From Aplectana chamaeleonis (Eukaryota; Nematoda; Chromadorea; Rhabditida; Cosmocercidae), in NCBI GenBank assembly GCA_029168955.1, contig JAPDOI010000039.1:1860001-1924000 (forward strand): a stretch of DNA of 64,000 nucleotides, read 5' to 3'. Numbering within the stretch: the stretch's first letter is position 1; every line of letters starts with the position of its first letter. The notes under the pieces are model-generated. The model did not search any database and was not told the DNA's origin. It saw nothing but the letters and a program-made list of their open reading frames with translations. This document shows positions 13,240-25,990 of the stretch, in pieces. A program made the position numbers and the translations under genes.

Positions 13240-13413
13240 GGTAGTGGCCATCGTGTATCAACACGCTTGAGGAGGCGGGAGAAACGGGGGAGGAGCGAGG
13301 TTCCTGATTGGACGCAATACGGGGCTAGCCCGTGTTGCGTCCAATCAGGAACATCGCCCCTCCCCCGTTTCTCCCGCCTCCTCAGGGGTGTTGATACACG
13401 ATGGCCACCACCC
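13240..13413. repeat. near-perfect palindrome, about 85-bp arms
   Basis: GGTAGTGGCCATCGTGTATC and GGAGGCGGGAGAAACGGGGG on the left are mirrored on the right (CCCCCGTTTCTCCCGCCTCC, GATACACGATGGCCACC), with the centre at about 13326 (CGGGGCTAGCCCG). It would extrude as a cruciform or fold as a long hairpin RNA. Confidence 0.9.
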
Positions 13414-13802
13414 GCTGGTAATTACCAGCCAGCAGTTGGTGAGATTTAAAGCGCCGCGCCAGCCTCCAGGGTGAGGCATGACGCTGTGATCGATCCGTGG
13501 AAGGTACGGCCCCCCCCTCTTCCAGATTTAGGATTTGTATGCCCCCTCAGGTCTGTCGTGAGGATGGTCTTCAAACTAATAAAAAATTTATAGATTTTTG
13601 ATGATTTCTGTGTATGAATTATTGCTATCTTTATGGTTCAGGCTTATTTTGAATGTGTTTCTGGTATATAACTCTATTCCATCTACTTTTAAACTTTCCC
13701 TACCCAGAATATCAGCTATTTTGCATGTTGAGTGGCTGGGCTGCGACCCCCTCCGTTCCCGGCTCCCAAAAGCTGCGGCCCCCTCTGTGATGATTAGAGT
13801 AT

Positions 13803-14135
13803 ATCAAACGAATAAAAATTTTCGAATATTCGAATAAACGAATAATTCGGAAAATTGACCCTTTCGAATATTCGAATAAACGAATTATTCGAAAAATTCA
13901 CTTCTGCGAATATTCGAATAAACGAATTATTCGAAAAATTGACTTCTCCAAATATTCGAATAAACGAATTATTCGAAAAACGACTTCTCCGAATATCCGA
14001 ATAAACGAATTATTCGGAAAATAGACTTCTCCGAATATTCGAATAAACGAATTATTCGAAAATTTGACTTTTCCGAATAATCGAATTATTCGAATGATTC
14101 GAATACGAGTAAATCGAATATTCGGCCAAAATCGC
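13803..14135 (+). repeat. 42-bp-period palindromic array (left end of H4)
   Basis: Tandem units of about 42 bp, CGAATATTCGAATAAACGAA followed by TTATTCG and a GAAAAATTGACTTCTC spacer, about six copies and degenerate at the end. Motifs within the unit are self-complementary. Confidence 0.9.
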
Positions 14136-14411
14136 GAGTATTCGAATAAGAAGTAAGGACCGAGTGCGCATAATCAAACCACCGTTCGCGGCACTTCCAA
14201 CTTTCTTGACCTTTTTTTGTATAGTATTATATAGATCAAAGCTATGCCAATGTGCTTCCACGAAAAAGACGTTCCACATTATATCATAAGAGTATTCAAA
14301 CTAACATGGTTCTAGTAGTTGTCTATGAGTAGTTGTTAAACGATACGATCAAATTCTCTGGATTGTCTAAACAATATCTACCAACAATATCCGAATTTCC
14401 TATCAGTTTAA

Positions 14412-14606
14412 GGTGCTATCTGAGCGGGGGGGGGCACTGTTGTATCGCACATGACCACGCCCGTTTTTCCGTGCCGCAATCACTCCTGATTTGTGCGGGG
14501 GAGGGAAAACCCGGGTAGGTGCTCAAATTTAGTGCGGCACGATAAAATGGGCGGGGCCAAGTGCACCCAGACATATGTAGTGGCCCCCCACCGCTAAGAT
14601 AGCACC
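14412..14606. mobile_element. MITE with GGTGCTATCT termini
   Basis: Inverted ends GGTGCTATCTGAGCGG and CCGCTAAGATAGCACC, with flanks CAGTTTAA (14404-14411) and CAGTTTGG (14607-14614) matching at 6 of 8. Interior G-runs. Probably another 8-bp-TSD MITE; the superfamily is uncertain. Confidence 0.65.
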
Positions 14607-14704
14607 CAGTTTGGTTGGGGACATTTCACCTCTGCAAAAATATAAGGTGAATGTTCAATAAGAACTGGCTCAAAGCTGCAGCGATTGACCTAAATTCATG
14701 GCAA

Positions 14705-15196
14705 TTAAAGGCAGTGTTCATGATGATTTTCGTCCCCGAGTTTTTGACATAAAACAATGCGTTGGCCTCCAGGTGTTTCCAAAATTACGAAGAAATGACG
14801 AGAAACGCACTAAAACGTCTTATTTCAGTGACATTATTCTCTGGCCTGGACTAGTTGTCCGATTGGATGAACATGTTCACGGTGGTTGTCGCCGGTAAAA
14901 AATGGGGCTAATAAAAAATTCAAGAATATTTCAAGCAAAACTGTATTAGTTAGGGTGTGAAGGAAAGAAAGGAACAACAAAAAGCGGAGAATCTCAAAGG
15001 ACGGGCCCACAAAAGATTTCATTGTCACAACAGTCAGTTCCTGTGAGAGTAAAGAGTTGGGGTGAGAGTAAAGGATTTCGTGCCATTCTGGTGCGTTTTT
15101 CTCGATTTCTTCGTCATTTCAGTTCTACCCGGGGACCAAAGAAACGATTTGGCTATTAATCTCAAAATCGAAGATTATCGTGAACACCGTCTTCAA
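14705..15196. mobile_element. TTAA-target MITE, family A, copy A1
   Basis: Begins TTAA then AGGCAGTGTTCATGATGA; ends ATTATCGTGAACACCGTCTT with a degenerate TTCAA. The interior (AAAACAATGCGTTGGCC; TGGCCTGGACTAGTTGTCCG; CACGGTGGTTGTCGCCGG) is shared with the copies at 22185-22669 (opposite strand) and 49761-50249. The TTAA flank suggests piggyBac-like mobilisation (inference). Confidence 0.8.
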
Positions 15197-15739
15197 GTAT
15201 TACGTAATACTCAAGCAGCGTAAGGTAGCCGTTTCTGGAACATCGCTCGAATCTGTTTGGGACATACTCCATCAGATGAAAAACAGTATCTGTTACGTCT
15301 GCCCACAAATTCGGGGGCGGCGGCCAGGTGGGACGCCGTGCGCGGCTGGGAGCTTGCGTTGCGTGTCGCGGCGTACCAGCAAGCGTTTATTGAGTCATTT
15401 CTCTTCAACGAGATGTTTGGAAACACTCATATGATAGGTTCAGTGCAAGAAGTTGACATAAATAAGGTTCATAGAATCGAGGGTCTATCGGTAACTTAAA
15501 AATGATTTCTTTTGCGCATGATTTCTGTGAATGTGGTAAGTCCTAATAGAGACCACTTAGAATGCCATATTTCCGGGGTATTAACAATGAGATTCGACGT
15601 CCTAGCATTAGGTTTCTGACTATCTCATGTTTTATATTGGAGTATTCCGATTATATTCGGACTTTCTACCAGTTTGATCGGGAACATTTCACCTCTGGAC
15701 CGCAAAAATGGACATGTGCCGAAGACTGCTTCTTATTTT

Positions 15740-16033
15740 TCTGAAATTATTCGTTTATTCGGCCGAATATTCGAATATTGGGCCGTTCGAATATTCGAAT
15801 AAACGAATTATTCAAAAAAATGATTTTTCCGATTATTCGAATAAACGAATTATTCGGAAAATTGACTTCTCCGAATATTCGAATAAACGAATTATTCGAA
15901 AAATTGACTTTTCCGAATATTCGAATAAACGAATTATTCGAAAATTTGACTTTTCCGAATAATCGAATTATTCGAATATTCGATTATTCGTTTATTCGGC
16001 CGAATATTCGTTTTCCGAATATTCGTTGACATA
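15740..16033 (+). repeat. 42-bp-period palindromic array (right end of H4)
   Basis: Same motif set as 13803-14135 (CGAATATTCGAATAAACGAA, TTATTCG), about five units, ending in an inverted copy of the terminal motif. Confidence 0.9.
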
Positions 16034-16597
16034 GTCTAGTGATGATCACAGCGTCAGCCTAACCCTGCCAGCCGCTGGTGAGATTTGGGTGTTTTTCTTG
16101 AGGAAACAAGCCATGGACCTAACCATACATTTTAATGATAGTTTCACGTACTAAGCACACATTAAGTTGCGTTCCGTATTTGACAGCTAACCACATTCAA
16201 TGAGACAGTTTTACCCGTATTTTCCCTTATCACTCATTCCACAACCTCTTCCCGAGTTCTAAGAAATCCGCAGTTCCGATTTAGCTGTCCTCGTATCTGC
16301 TGGGCAAAAAGGACGCAATTATATACTCGTAAGGTCTCTCCCAAAACGCTGACGCCGTTATAAGCGTTAGAGCGAGCCATAGTGACCGTATTTGAGCGAT
16401 TCTAAACCGGCGAATTTTAGAACTCCGCCCACTTCCTAGCCAAACCGCACCAGAGTGCTAGCGAAACCGCACATACAGTCAGCAAAGATCGCAATGATAC
16501 TTAGAGTTCCCTACTGGAGGTTGGCTCAAACTCGATGTACGCACGTAAAAGATATGGCACCGAGTTTGCGCCAACCTTCAACAGGGAGATCAAAGTA

Positions 16598-16727
16598 TGG
16601 CGCTATTCATACTCCTCAACGGTTGCGCGGCATGCGCGTGACGCGCGGGCTTGGCGTTAGAGGATGAATACTCCCTACGCGCGTCACACGCGAGCCGCGT
16701 TGGCATTGAGGAGTATAAATAGCGCCA
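16598..16727. repeat. imperfect palindrome, about 50-bp arms
   Basis: TGGCGCTATTCATACTCCTC, then a GCG-rich segment, is mirrored as GAGGAGTATAAATAGCGCCA. Probably a MITE relic inside H3; no TSD resolved. Confidence 0.75.
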
Positions 16728-17731
16728 ATCAGTGCGATCCGTGCCAACTCATATCTAGAGCACAATATCGGTCGCCTAGCACAGGTTATTTTTCCTATAT
16801 CCACTAAATCACTTGCAGAGTCGTAGCTTTATTGTGAAGATACTGTAGATTATTGAAAGCAATGTACGCAAAAAATACCACTTTCTAAGCTTTGCCGATT
16901 TGTGCACTTTAGTCCCCATAGTTAGGGGATATAATGAACGCTCAAATTTGTGAGAGATAGCGATTTCAGAAAAGGGCGAAGATGAGCATTCAAACTAAGG
17001 CTCACGTCTTTTCTGAGTATCCGTTTGCTGCGGACGAAGAAAAGTGAACAGAGGAAACGATTTGGAGCTCAAAACTTTTGGGGTAAAAAACGAACGCTCC
17101 TTTAGTCGTTTCTTGTAGACACTGAGTACACGTAATCAACGCAAAAGGCAGGCCGAAAGCTTTATGTGAAGCCATTTTTGGATTGATTAGACTGCTTCGC
17201 TTGGTGTGTTGGAGGTAATCTAGCTGTAGGGATCAAGGCAGTTGTTTATCATGAAAAACTAGAAAACGAAGTTTTTTTTGAAGAGTGCTTCTAGACTGCA
17301 TTGCGTTCTAGGCGGCAACTAGTGAGACATGCGCGGCACGCAACGTGGATCTGTTATCAAGCGCCTCTAACTAAGATCGCGCGTCACGTGTTATAATGAT
17401 AGAATCACGTCAAAGGCTGATGTTGGGATCGTGCTGCATGTAGTCACTCGCCTGATATGGTCCCACCTCCTGACAAAAACATTAAATTACGCAAATTGGG
17501 ATTAGAGCAGGTAGGTTGGAAATTTCTTGTGATTTACTTCCATTGCATGTAATTTTTTTAAAGAAAAGTTACGATTTACGGTCCAAAATGTCGTAAATCG
17601 TAAACCGTAATTACGGAGTCAAAAAACACCGTAAATCGTAAAATTGTAAATCGTAAACCGTAATGACGAAGTCAAAAAACACCGTAAATCGTAAAATTGT
17701 AAATCGTAAACCGTAATTACGCAAACCACTG

Positions 17732-18202
17732 GTACACACTCAAGAAGCTTCCGAGTGCTCGAAACGGTCAGGAAAAGGCTCACAAACGTTGGATAAGATC
17801 TTGTGCCACAATGAGCAGCGTATTACATTAAGCCATGCAGATAGAAGATCATCGTGAAGGTTGCGTGGCTTATGCCTATTCATTATGCTATGAGGATTAT
17901 TAATGCATTGACAAGGCAATAAGCGAGCAGGAAAACGGATGACCTTCATTGACGACGAGAGCCGAATGAGGCGGGATCATAGTAGCTGTTCTTCGAGAGG
18001 CTAATTTCCAACTCGGATTTGGAATTGAAGCCAAATGAGTTGCAGGCCCGCGAGAGACAAATGAAAACCAAGCGGACAAAATCTACGTGAAATGCGTGCA
18101 CTTAGAAATGGCTAGCTGGCAACGGATAAGTAACTTAAAAGAGCAGCATTTAATGACGAGTACCTGAAGTCTTCAGTAGAAGAAAGAACTCTTAATCTCG
18201 CC
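17732..18202. other. no gene recognised
   Basis: Short unrelated frames only (17740-17949 minus, 69 codons). Nothing supportable. Confidence 0.4.
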
Positions 18203-18696
18203 TTAAAGGCAGTGTTCAAGATGAAAATCGTTTTTCTGTTTTCCCCCCTATCTTGAAAACGGCCCCATGCTGATTCCAATGGTGTCTCTGAAATCCCACA
18301 AGACCTTCTGTGAACGCAGGTATGGTCCCTCAAAGATTGAGCTATGGAAACATGGTGGACGAGTTGTCCGAGGCTTGTAACTTCCGTCTTTTGCAGCCGA
18401 TCTATGCGAGCTGACCTGAGTAAAGAGAGAAGCTGAGAATGAAGGGAAGAACGGGGCTAATGATTAAAAATCATCGCTCATCTCACGATCTCGAGCATTC
18501 ATTTGTTCACGTCGGTGGGCGTGTGATGCGCTTTTGGGGTTTTCAATGCGCTCGAAGTTGCAACTTCGGGCTCTTTTAAGTCTCTTCCTGGCTCGTTTTT
18601 ATGCGTTCTTTCGACGTTAACGTTACAGAGTGTCCCTCCACTACCCAATCCTAGTGGAATTTCGAAAACTTTTTTCATCGTGAACACTGCCTTTAA
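18203..18696. mobile_element. TTAA-target MITE, mosaic A/B, copy A2
   Basis: TTAA-AGGCAGTGTTCAAGATGA at the left and TCATCGTGAACACTGCCT-TTAA at the right. The left interior (ATCGTTTTTCTGTTTTC, TATCTTGAA, ACATGGTGGACGAGTTGTCC) matches family B interiors such as 21215-21400, not the interior of A1/A3/A5. The same mosaic recurs inverted at 23287-23780. Confidence 0.85.
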
Positions 18697-20264
18697 AGGC
18701 ATCGCAGAAAACCGTACATTATTTTTTTCATGTTTTTGTGTAGCTTGGCCTCTCTAGTGAACGAAAATGTCAAAGGGGCCCAAAAAACCTACATTTGTAA
18801 AGGAAAGTCAATCGGAACAGATTGTAAATACGAATTTGAATTTCGCGCCAAAATACTTTTTGAAGTTTTTCTGCTTTCGGAGGCCTCGTCACTGTCCTTT
18901 TCGGAGTTTTCTGCATGTGGAGTTCTTGCCGTAACTATTTTTCATGTTGTCTTACAGTCGCACCAACATTCTAGGAAAAAATGCTAGATGACTCGTGAGA
19001 ATTGATGGCGGATCTTCATCTTTGACGCCTTCCAACCTCATCGCCCAACGTTTTTGACGCGCCAAAGCTCACCAATGTGGTCTACCGGGCTCAATCATGA
19101 AATTGAGACTGAAAAATCAAAAATGAATTCCAGCGCGAACGATGCCTTTAATGACGATTCCCCATCTTGACTCACATTTCGCCATTTACATACCAAGGGC
19201 TTAGAGCGGCTGTTGCTTTGGGTGGGTTGTAGCGCATGTGTGTATACCCTTCTCATCACGTTCCATGCCTCTGAAGACAACGAACCTGTCGAGACGTTGG
19301 AGCCCAGGTTCATAAAATTGTACTACCGCATGAAATTACAGCAAGCCAAAACTTATTATGTCGAAATTGCAGGATAGAAGAGATTGGAGGTTGATATTTA
19401 ACGATTATACCTGAACAAGGAGTTACTTTTATTACAAGGTCGTACGTAAGAGATATCAAGAAGGATTGAAGTCTTTTGTCATTTCCTTTATCTAAAGGTG
19501 AGATTTTGTTTAGTGCAGGTGCACTACCCAGACAATGGTGAGCTTAAGCCTGAGCCACACGGCTGCTTAGAAAAGATGCAGTGTAACGCAATGAATCCGA
19601 ATACTCAAAACGTATTTTTTACGGGTCACAACCTTTGACTCCGATTATTCCATGCGGACATAAGAGTATTTTATAGTCAAGCCAACCTGCACGTGTTCAA
19701 TAGAAGGGTGTTACGAAGTCGCTGTGAAGTGAGAAGGGGTGGAGCCTCGACCGGGGATACACATTCCAAATTGCGTTCATATATATGCACATGAAAGCAA
19801 ATGGGAGATGAGTTCTCTCGAACAACTGAAAAAGAATCATTCCACTAATGCGGGCAAATTTAGAAGACAGTCCTCTGAAAGCCATGAGAAGCTCGTGAAA
19901 ATATGATTGTGAGCATCGCTTTCTGAGAAGGGCAGTAGAGCAAAAACATTTAAAGTCAGTAAAAGGGCTCTTATCTCCAAGGAAACAATATAAAATTCCC
20001 ACTCACCTAGTAGAGTCCAGCAGCGTCTAGAAAGCGTTCAATTGACATTTCGAGTCAAATTGTTAAGGAGCTTAATCTTTGCTGCTGGGGAAAAAACTTG
20101 TAAGCCCATTTCCCAGAACAACAGAGAGCAAAGGCAAATGCAGAGAACATGTCGAATGCAGGGTGCGAAAGATAGAGTATGATATCGGTCTATCGGAGTA
20201 GATCCCCACCTCCAAATATGGAAAGAGGGGAACGAAACCTATGCCGAATACTCACTAGCTTGTG
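18697..20264. other. no gene recognised
   Basis: Scattered frames up to about 101 codons (19697-20002 minus) with no recognisable domains. An isolated GCGAACGATGCCTTTAA at about 19134-19150 looks like an orphan end of a TTAA-family element. Confidence 0.4.
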
Positions 20265-20685
20265 TACAATACCCACCCTCGAACTTCGCAAAAAGCACGG
20301 ATTTTGCTCCCCTTTGGAATAACTCAGTCAGATTTGGGTTCTTGGAGATGAGAAAGATATTGCTAGAATCGTCTCATCAAGATCTCCAAGATGGTGTTGA
20401 AATTCCATTGATATCTCAAGCTATACCTTAACTATAGGTATGTTGCTCTTTCCATAACACGTTTTGACTCGTCAGGACGCTCGGCCCGCACTTTCATTTT
20501 TTTGAGCAACATACCTATAATTAAAGTGTAGTTCAAGATATCAATGAAACTCTAATACCATCCTGTAGATCTTGATGAGACGATTCTAGCAATTCTTTTT
20601 CACCCTCCCAAACTAAAATCTGACAGAGTTATTCCAAAAGGGCGGAAAAGACTCGAAAACGTGTTTTTTTAGGGTGGGTATTGTA
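20265..20685. mobile_element. foldback MITE with TACAATACCCACCCT termini
   Basis: Left end TACAATACCCACCCT; right end AGGGTGGGTATTGTA. Inner arms ATCTTGATGAGACGATTCTA (right) and their complement (left), then ATAGGTATGTTGCTC mirrored as GAGCAACATACCTAT around a spacer near 20485. TA at each end is compatible with a TA target. Confidence 0.85.
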
Positions 20686-21190
20686 TTTCGTGAATATTGG
20701 GAACCGCTAGAGCTTCTGTACGCCATTCCGTGTAACAATGATTTCACTCTTCGAGTTCTGGTACATTTTGAGAGAAAGATCCTAGGGAAAGAGCATACTA
20801 TGTGAGGTGCTCAGACAATCGGATATTTCAGTCCCACAAAACTAGAAACTTTGTATGAGCGCTTAATAAGCACCCCGTGCTATAGCGTTTTGGCCGAGAA
20901 TTGGCCGAAAAATAGCCGCGAAATAGCCGCCGAATAATGCTCGCCTCAAAACAGCCGAAAACATTGTTCTCCAAGGAAATATGGTATATAGCCGTTCTCC
21001 CTTCTTTTCAGCCGGACGAAGTAAAGCATTTTGGACTTGTCACGTCGGAATCTCCTTATCAATGTTATGTTTCGCCATGACCAGCCGCTCCGCTTCTCAC
21101 TCCGATCGGACTCTTGTAAGCGAGATAGGCTATGCGACTAACCTTTCAGGCAAGATTCAGATGTCAACACCGCCATCGGTTCAATTACCC

Positions 21191-21671
21191 TAGTAAAAGG
21201 CACAGTACAACCTCAGAATCGTTTTTCTGTTTTTCTCCCTATCTTGAAGACCGTTCCATGCTGATACCAACGATACCGCTGGAATCGTACAGAACCCCCT
21301 GGAAACGGAATTATGACCCTTCAAAAATTGAGCTACAGAAACATGGTGGACGAGTTATCCGAGGCTTGTAACCTCCGTCATTTGCAACCGAGAGATGCGA
21401 GCCGACCTGAATAAACAGAGAGGCTGAGAACGAAGGAAAGAACGGGCTATTGATCGGAAATCATCGCTAATCTGTTGAGCTTGACAGATCGTAAAAAGGG
21501 GCGTGCCAAAGAGGCTTCCGGAAAAGGGAGCCCCAGGGTGGCTTCCTCCTATATCTCGCCTATTCGGAGGAATTGAGAGCTCGCACTTGGCAGGTGTTAT
21601 ATAGGGTGGGTCTACTTCACAATCGTGTGGAAATATCAGATTTCGTCCCTGAGCTTGGATTGTGCCTTTAA
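21191..21671. mobile_element. TTAA-target MITE, family B, copy B1
   Basis: Left AAAGGCACAGTACAACCTCA, right GCTTGGATTGTGCCT-TTAA. The interior holds GAGCTACAGAAACATGGTGG and CGAGCCGACCTGAATAAACA, shared with 41401-41884 and 58757-59227. Confidence 0.8.
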
Positions 21672-22184
21672 AAACAGCATATACGCTCATAAAGCTGTTG
21701 AGATAACTACATTAGTGGGGTTGCACGGGCCCTAGAAGAGCCCTCACGAAGCTGGAAGAATTGAAAACGAGGTAAAATGATCGTATTTGAGCCGTATTGA
21801 GTCACAAAATCATCCTTTCCCCGCCCATCAATACGGGCTCCGCCCCTCAATACAAATGTTCAATGCTCGATTACGGTCATTTTGGGTAATTTTTTACGCT
21901 TCTAACGTTGTAAGCGGTCTAGAAAGGGCGGTACGAGTACATTAGAGTCGTTATCCCAACAATTTGTCGCTAGCTCCGCTATTTCAGCCAATGCGGTACA
22001 ACTCGTCCACTTCTGGGCCAATATAGAACGAACCGTTAAATCTTCATTTCGGTTGATTTTTTTTCCAGTTTTTTCGTTATCTCTAAATATGAACAGCTTC
22101 AGACCTTCGATTCATTCCGTAAAATTGATATCATTTTTGAGCGTGTATGCTGCCTTTGAAGGCACTTGGACAGCGATCTGCTTC

Positions 22185-22669
22185 TTGAAGGCAGTGTTCA
22201 CGATAACCTTCAATTTTGAGAGCAATGGGTAAATCGATTGCTTGGCCTCCGTGTAGAACCGAAATGAAGAAGAAATAACGCACCAGAAGGTCACGAAATC
22301 CTTTACTCTCACCCCGCCTTTTTACTCTCACTGGAACTGTTTGTGGTGACAATAAAAACTTTTGTGGACCCGTGCTTTAAAAATTTCCACATACTGTGGA
22401 TCAGTTCTTTGCTTCGGACTCTAACTAATACTGCGTTGCAAAAAATGTTCTTCCATTTCCGCTTAACCTCATTTTTCACCGGTGACAACCACCGATAACA
22501 CGTCCATACAACCGGACAACTAGTCCAGATCAGAACATAATCTAACTTAAATAAGGCGTTTTAGTGCGTTTCTCGCCGTTTCTTCGTAATTTTGGTAACC
22601 CTTGGTGTCCAACGCATTGTTTTGAGTGGAAAACTTGGGAACGAAAGTCATCGTGAACACTGCCTTTAA
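22185..22669. mobile_element. TTAA-target MITE, family A, copy A3
   Basis: TTGA-AGGCAGTGTTCACGATAA to TCATCGTGAACACTGCCT-TTAA. The interior is the reverse complement of A1. It shares its right TTAA with the left end of B2, so the two lie back to back. Confidence 0.85.
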
Positions 22670-23145
22670 AAGCACAGGACACCCAAGAGATTTAATTTTC
22701 AGATTCCATGCTCATCTTGGAGAGAGGCACAGTGGTATCTCTGAAATCGTCCGTGACCCACGATGAACAGAGTTATGACTCCTAAAAGATGTCTATATTT
22801 TGAGGGGTAAAAATTGGTGGACGAGTTGTCCCAGGCCTGATTTTGTCGTTGGCAAACGTCACGCGAGAGCGAGCCAGGATAAGGAGACAGTTCGGCAGTG
22901 GACAGAAGAGCGACGACCATGTGGAGTATTCATCCATCCATCGAGTCGCTATCGAGTTCGAAAATCTGTTGGAGGGTCGGGCCCGTGTTGGTGAGCGAAG
23001 GAGGTCGGGCCTGTGGTGGTCGCTTATATCTTGCTTATTTGGAGGGATTGAGATCTCGCACTTCCTAAATGTTATAAAAGAGGGCTCTACTGCACAATCA
23101 TATAAAAATCACAAAATTCATGTCTGAGTGTGTAATGTGCTTTGA
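22666..23145. mobile_element. TTAA-target MITE, family B, copy B2 (diverged)
   Basis: Starts TTAA then AAGCACAGGACACCC and ends TGTCTGAGTGTGTAATGTGC. The interior includes CCATGCTCATCTTGGAG and TTGAGATCTCGCACTTCC, matching other B copies loosely. Confidence 0.65.
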
Positions 23146-23286
23146 AGAAGTTCATAAACAATGAAACGCTGTGTAGATGTAAATATTATTGAAATCAACA
23201 TAATTCAGTTATGAGCGATAGCCTGAGAAAATGGGTTGCCCCGCTGCTCGATCGCCAGCGTCTGCAGACTTGGGAAGAGGGCAGCC

Positions 23287-23780
23287 TTAAAGGCAGTGTT
23301 CACGATGAAAAAAGTGTTTGAAATTTCACTAGGAAAATGTAGTGGAGGGACACACTGTAACGTTGACCTCGAAAGAACGCATGAGAACGAGCCAGGAATA
23401 GCCTCAAAAGAACCCGAAGTTGCCACTTTGAGCGCAAGGCAAACCCCAAAAGCGCATTGCCCGCCCACCGACGTGAACGAACGAAAGCTTGAAATCGTGA
23501 GATGAGCGATGGTTTCCGATTATTGCCCCCGTTCTTCTCTTCATTCCCGACTTCTCTCTTTACTCAGGTCAGCTCGCATACATCGGCTGCAAAAGGCGGA
23601 TGTTACAAGCCTCAGAATACTCGTCCACCATGCTTCTTTAGCTCAATTTTCGAGGGACCTTAACTCCGTTCCCAGAAGGTCATGTACGATTTCAGAGAGA
23701 TCGTTGCAATCAGCATGGAACTGTTTTCAGGATAGGCTGAAAAACAGAAAAACGATTTTTATCGTGGGCACTGCCTTTAA
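23287..23780. mobile_element. TTAA-target MITE, mosaic A/B, copy A4
   Basis: TTAA-AGGCAGTGTTCACGATGA to ATCGTGGGCACTGCCT-TTAA; perfect TTAA at both ends. The interior is the reverse complement of 18203-18696, including AACGTTGACCTCGAAAGAAC and GACGTGAACGAACG. Confidence 0.88.
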
Positions 23781-25839
<2,059 letters not shown>

Positions 25840-25990
25840 GACAGGGGCTCTCTGCACACCGAGGGAAGAGTTTTCTCCCTTCTTGCGGCTCTGATTCCAC
25901 TTGGGACCACCTCGCTTGCTTTGAGAGGCGTGACGCTACGAACTGCAAAAACGGAGAAGTCCTCCCTCGGTATGTAGAGAGTCCCTGTTC
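25840..25990. mobile_element. small Mutator-like MITE, GGGGCTCTCT family
   Basis: Inverted ends GACAGGGGCTCTCTGCACAC and GTAGAGAGTCCCTGTTC, with CCGAGGGAAGA mirrored as TCCTCCCTCGG. CAAGGG lies on both sides. Same termini as 34777-34931 and 46246-47499. Confidence 0.6.

Larger units (their letters stand above)
13800..16033. mobile_element. hAT-like element H4 with CGAATATTCG arrays
   Basis: Left end TATATCAAACGAATA and right end TATTCGTTGACATA form inverted termini. Both ends are followed by arrays of CGAATATTCGAATAAACGAA motifs. The 8-bp flanks GATTAGAG and GTCTAGTG agree at only 5 of 8 positions, so the TSD is weak. The interior contains two further MITEs and no transposase. Confidence 0.6.
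13165..16120. mobile_element. inverted-repeat element nested in H3
   Basis: The left AGGTCCATGTCTTGTTTCCT (13165) is mirrored by AGGAAACAAGCCATGGACCT ending at 16120. Inward, AATCTCACC and GCGGCTGG are mirrored as CCAGCCGCTGGTGAGATT, and GACGCTGTGATC (13479-13490) as GATCACAGCGTC (about 16045). It is split by element H4. I could not define a clean TSD, so the exact ends are uncertain. Confidence 0.6.
13001..17731. mobile_element. hAT-like element H3, 4.7 kb, with subterminal CGTAAATCGTAAAC arrays
   Basis: Left terminus CAGAGGTGTGCGTAA (13001) and inverted right terminus TTACGCAAACCACTG (to 17731). The 8-bp flanks GTACACAT (12993-13000) and GTACACAC (17732-17739) agree at 7 of 8 positions. 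Both ends carry clustered CGTAAATCGTAAAC motifs (13020-13100; 17565-17720). CAG-initiated TIRs plus an 8-bp TSD are typical of hAT. No transposase frame is visible, and a large part of the interior is nested insertions. Confidence 0.8.
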
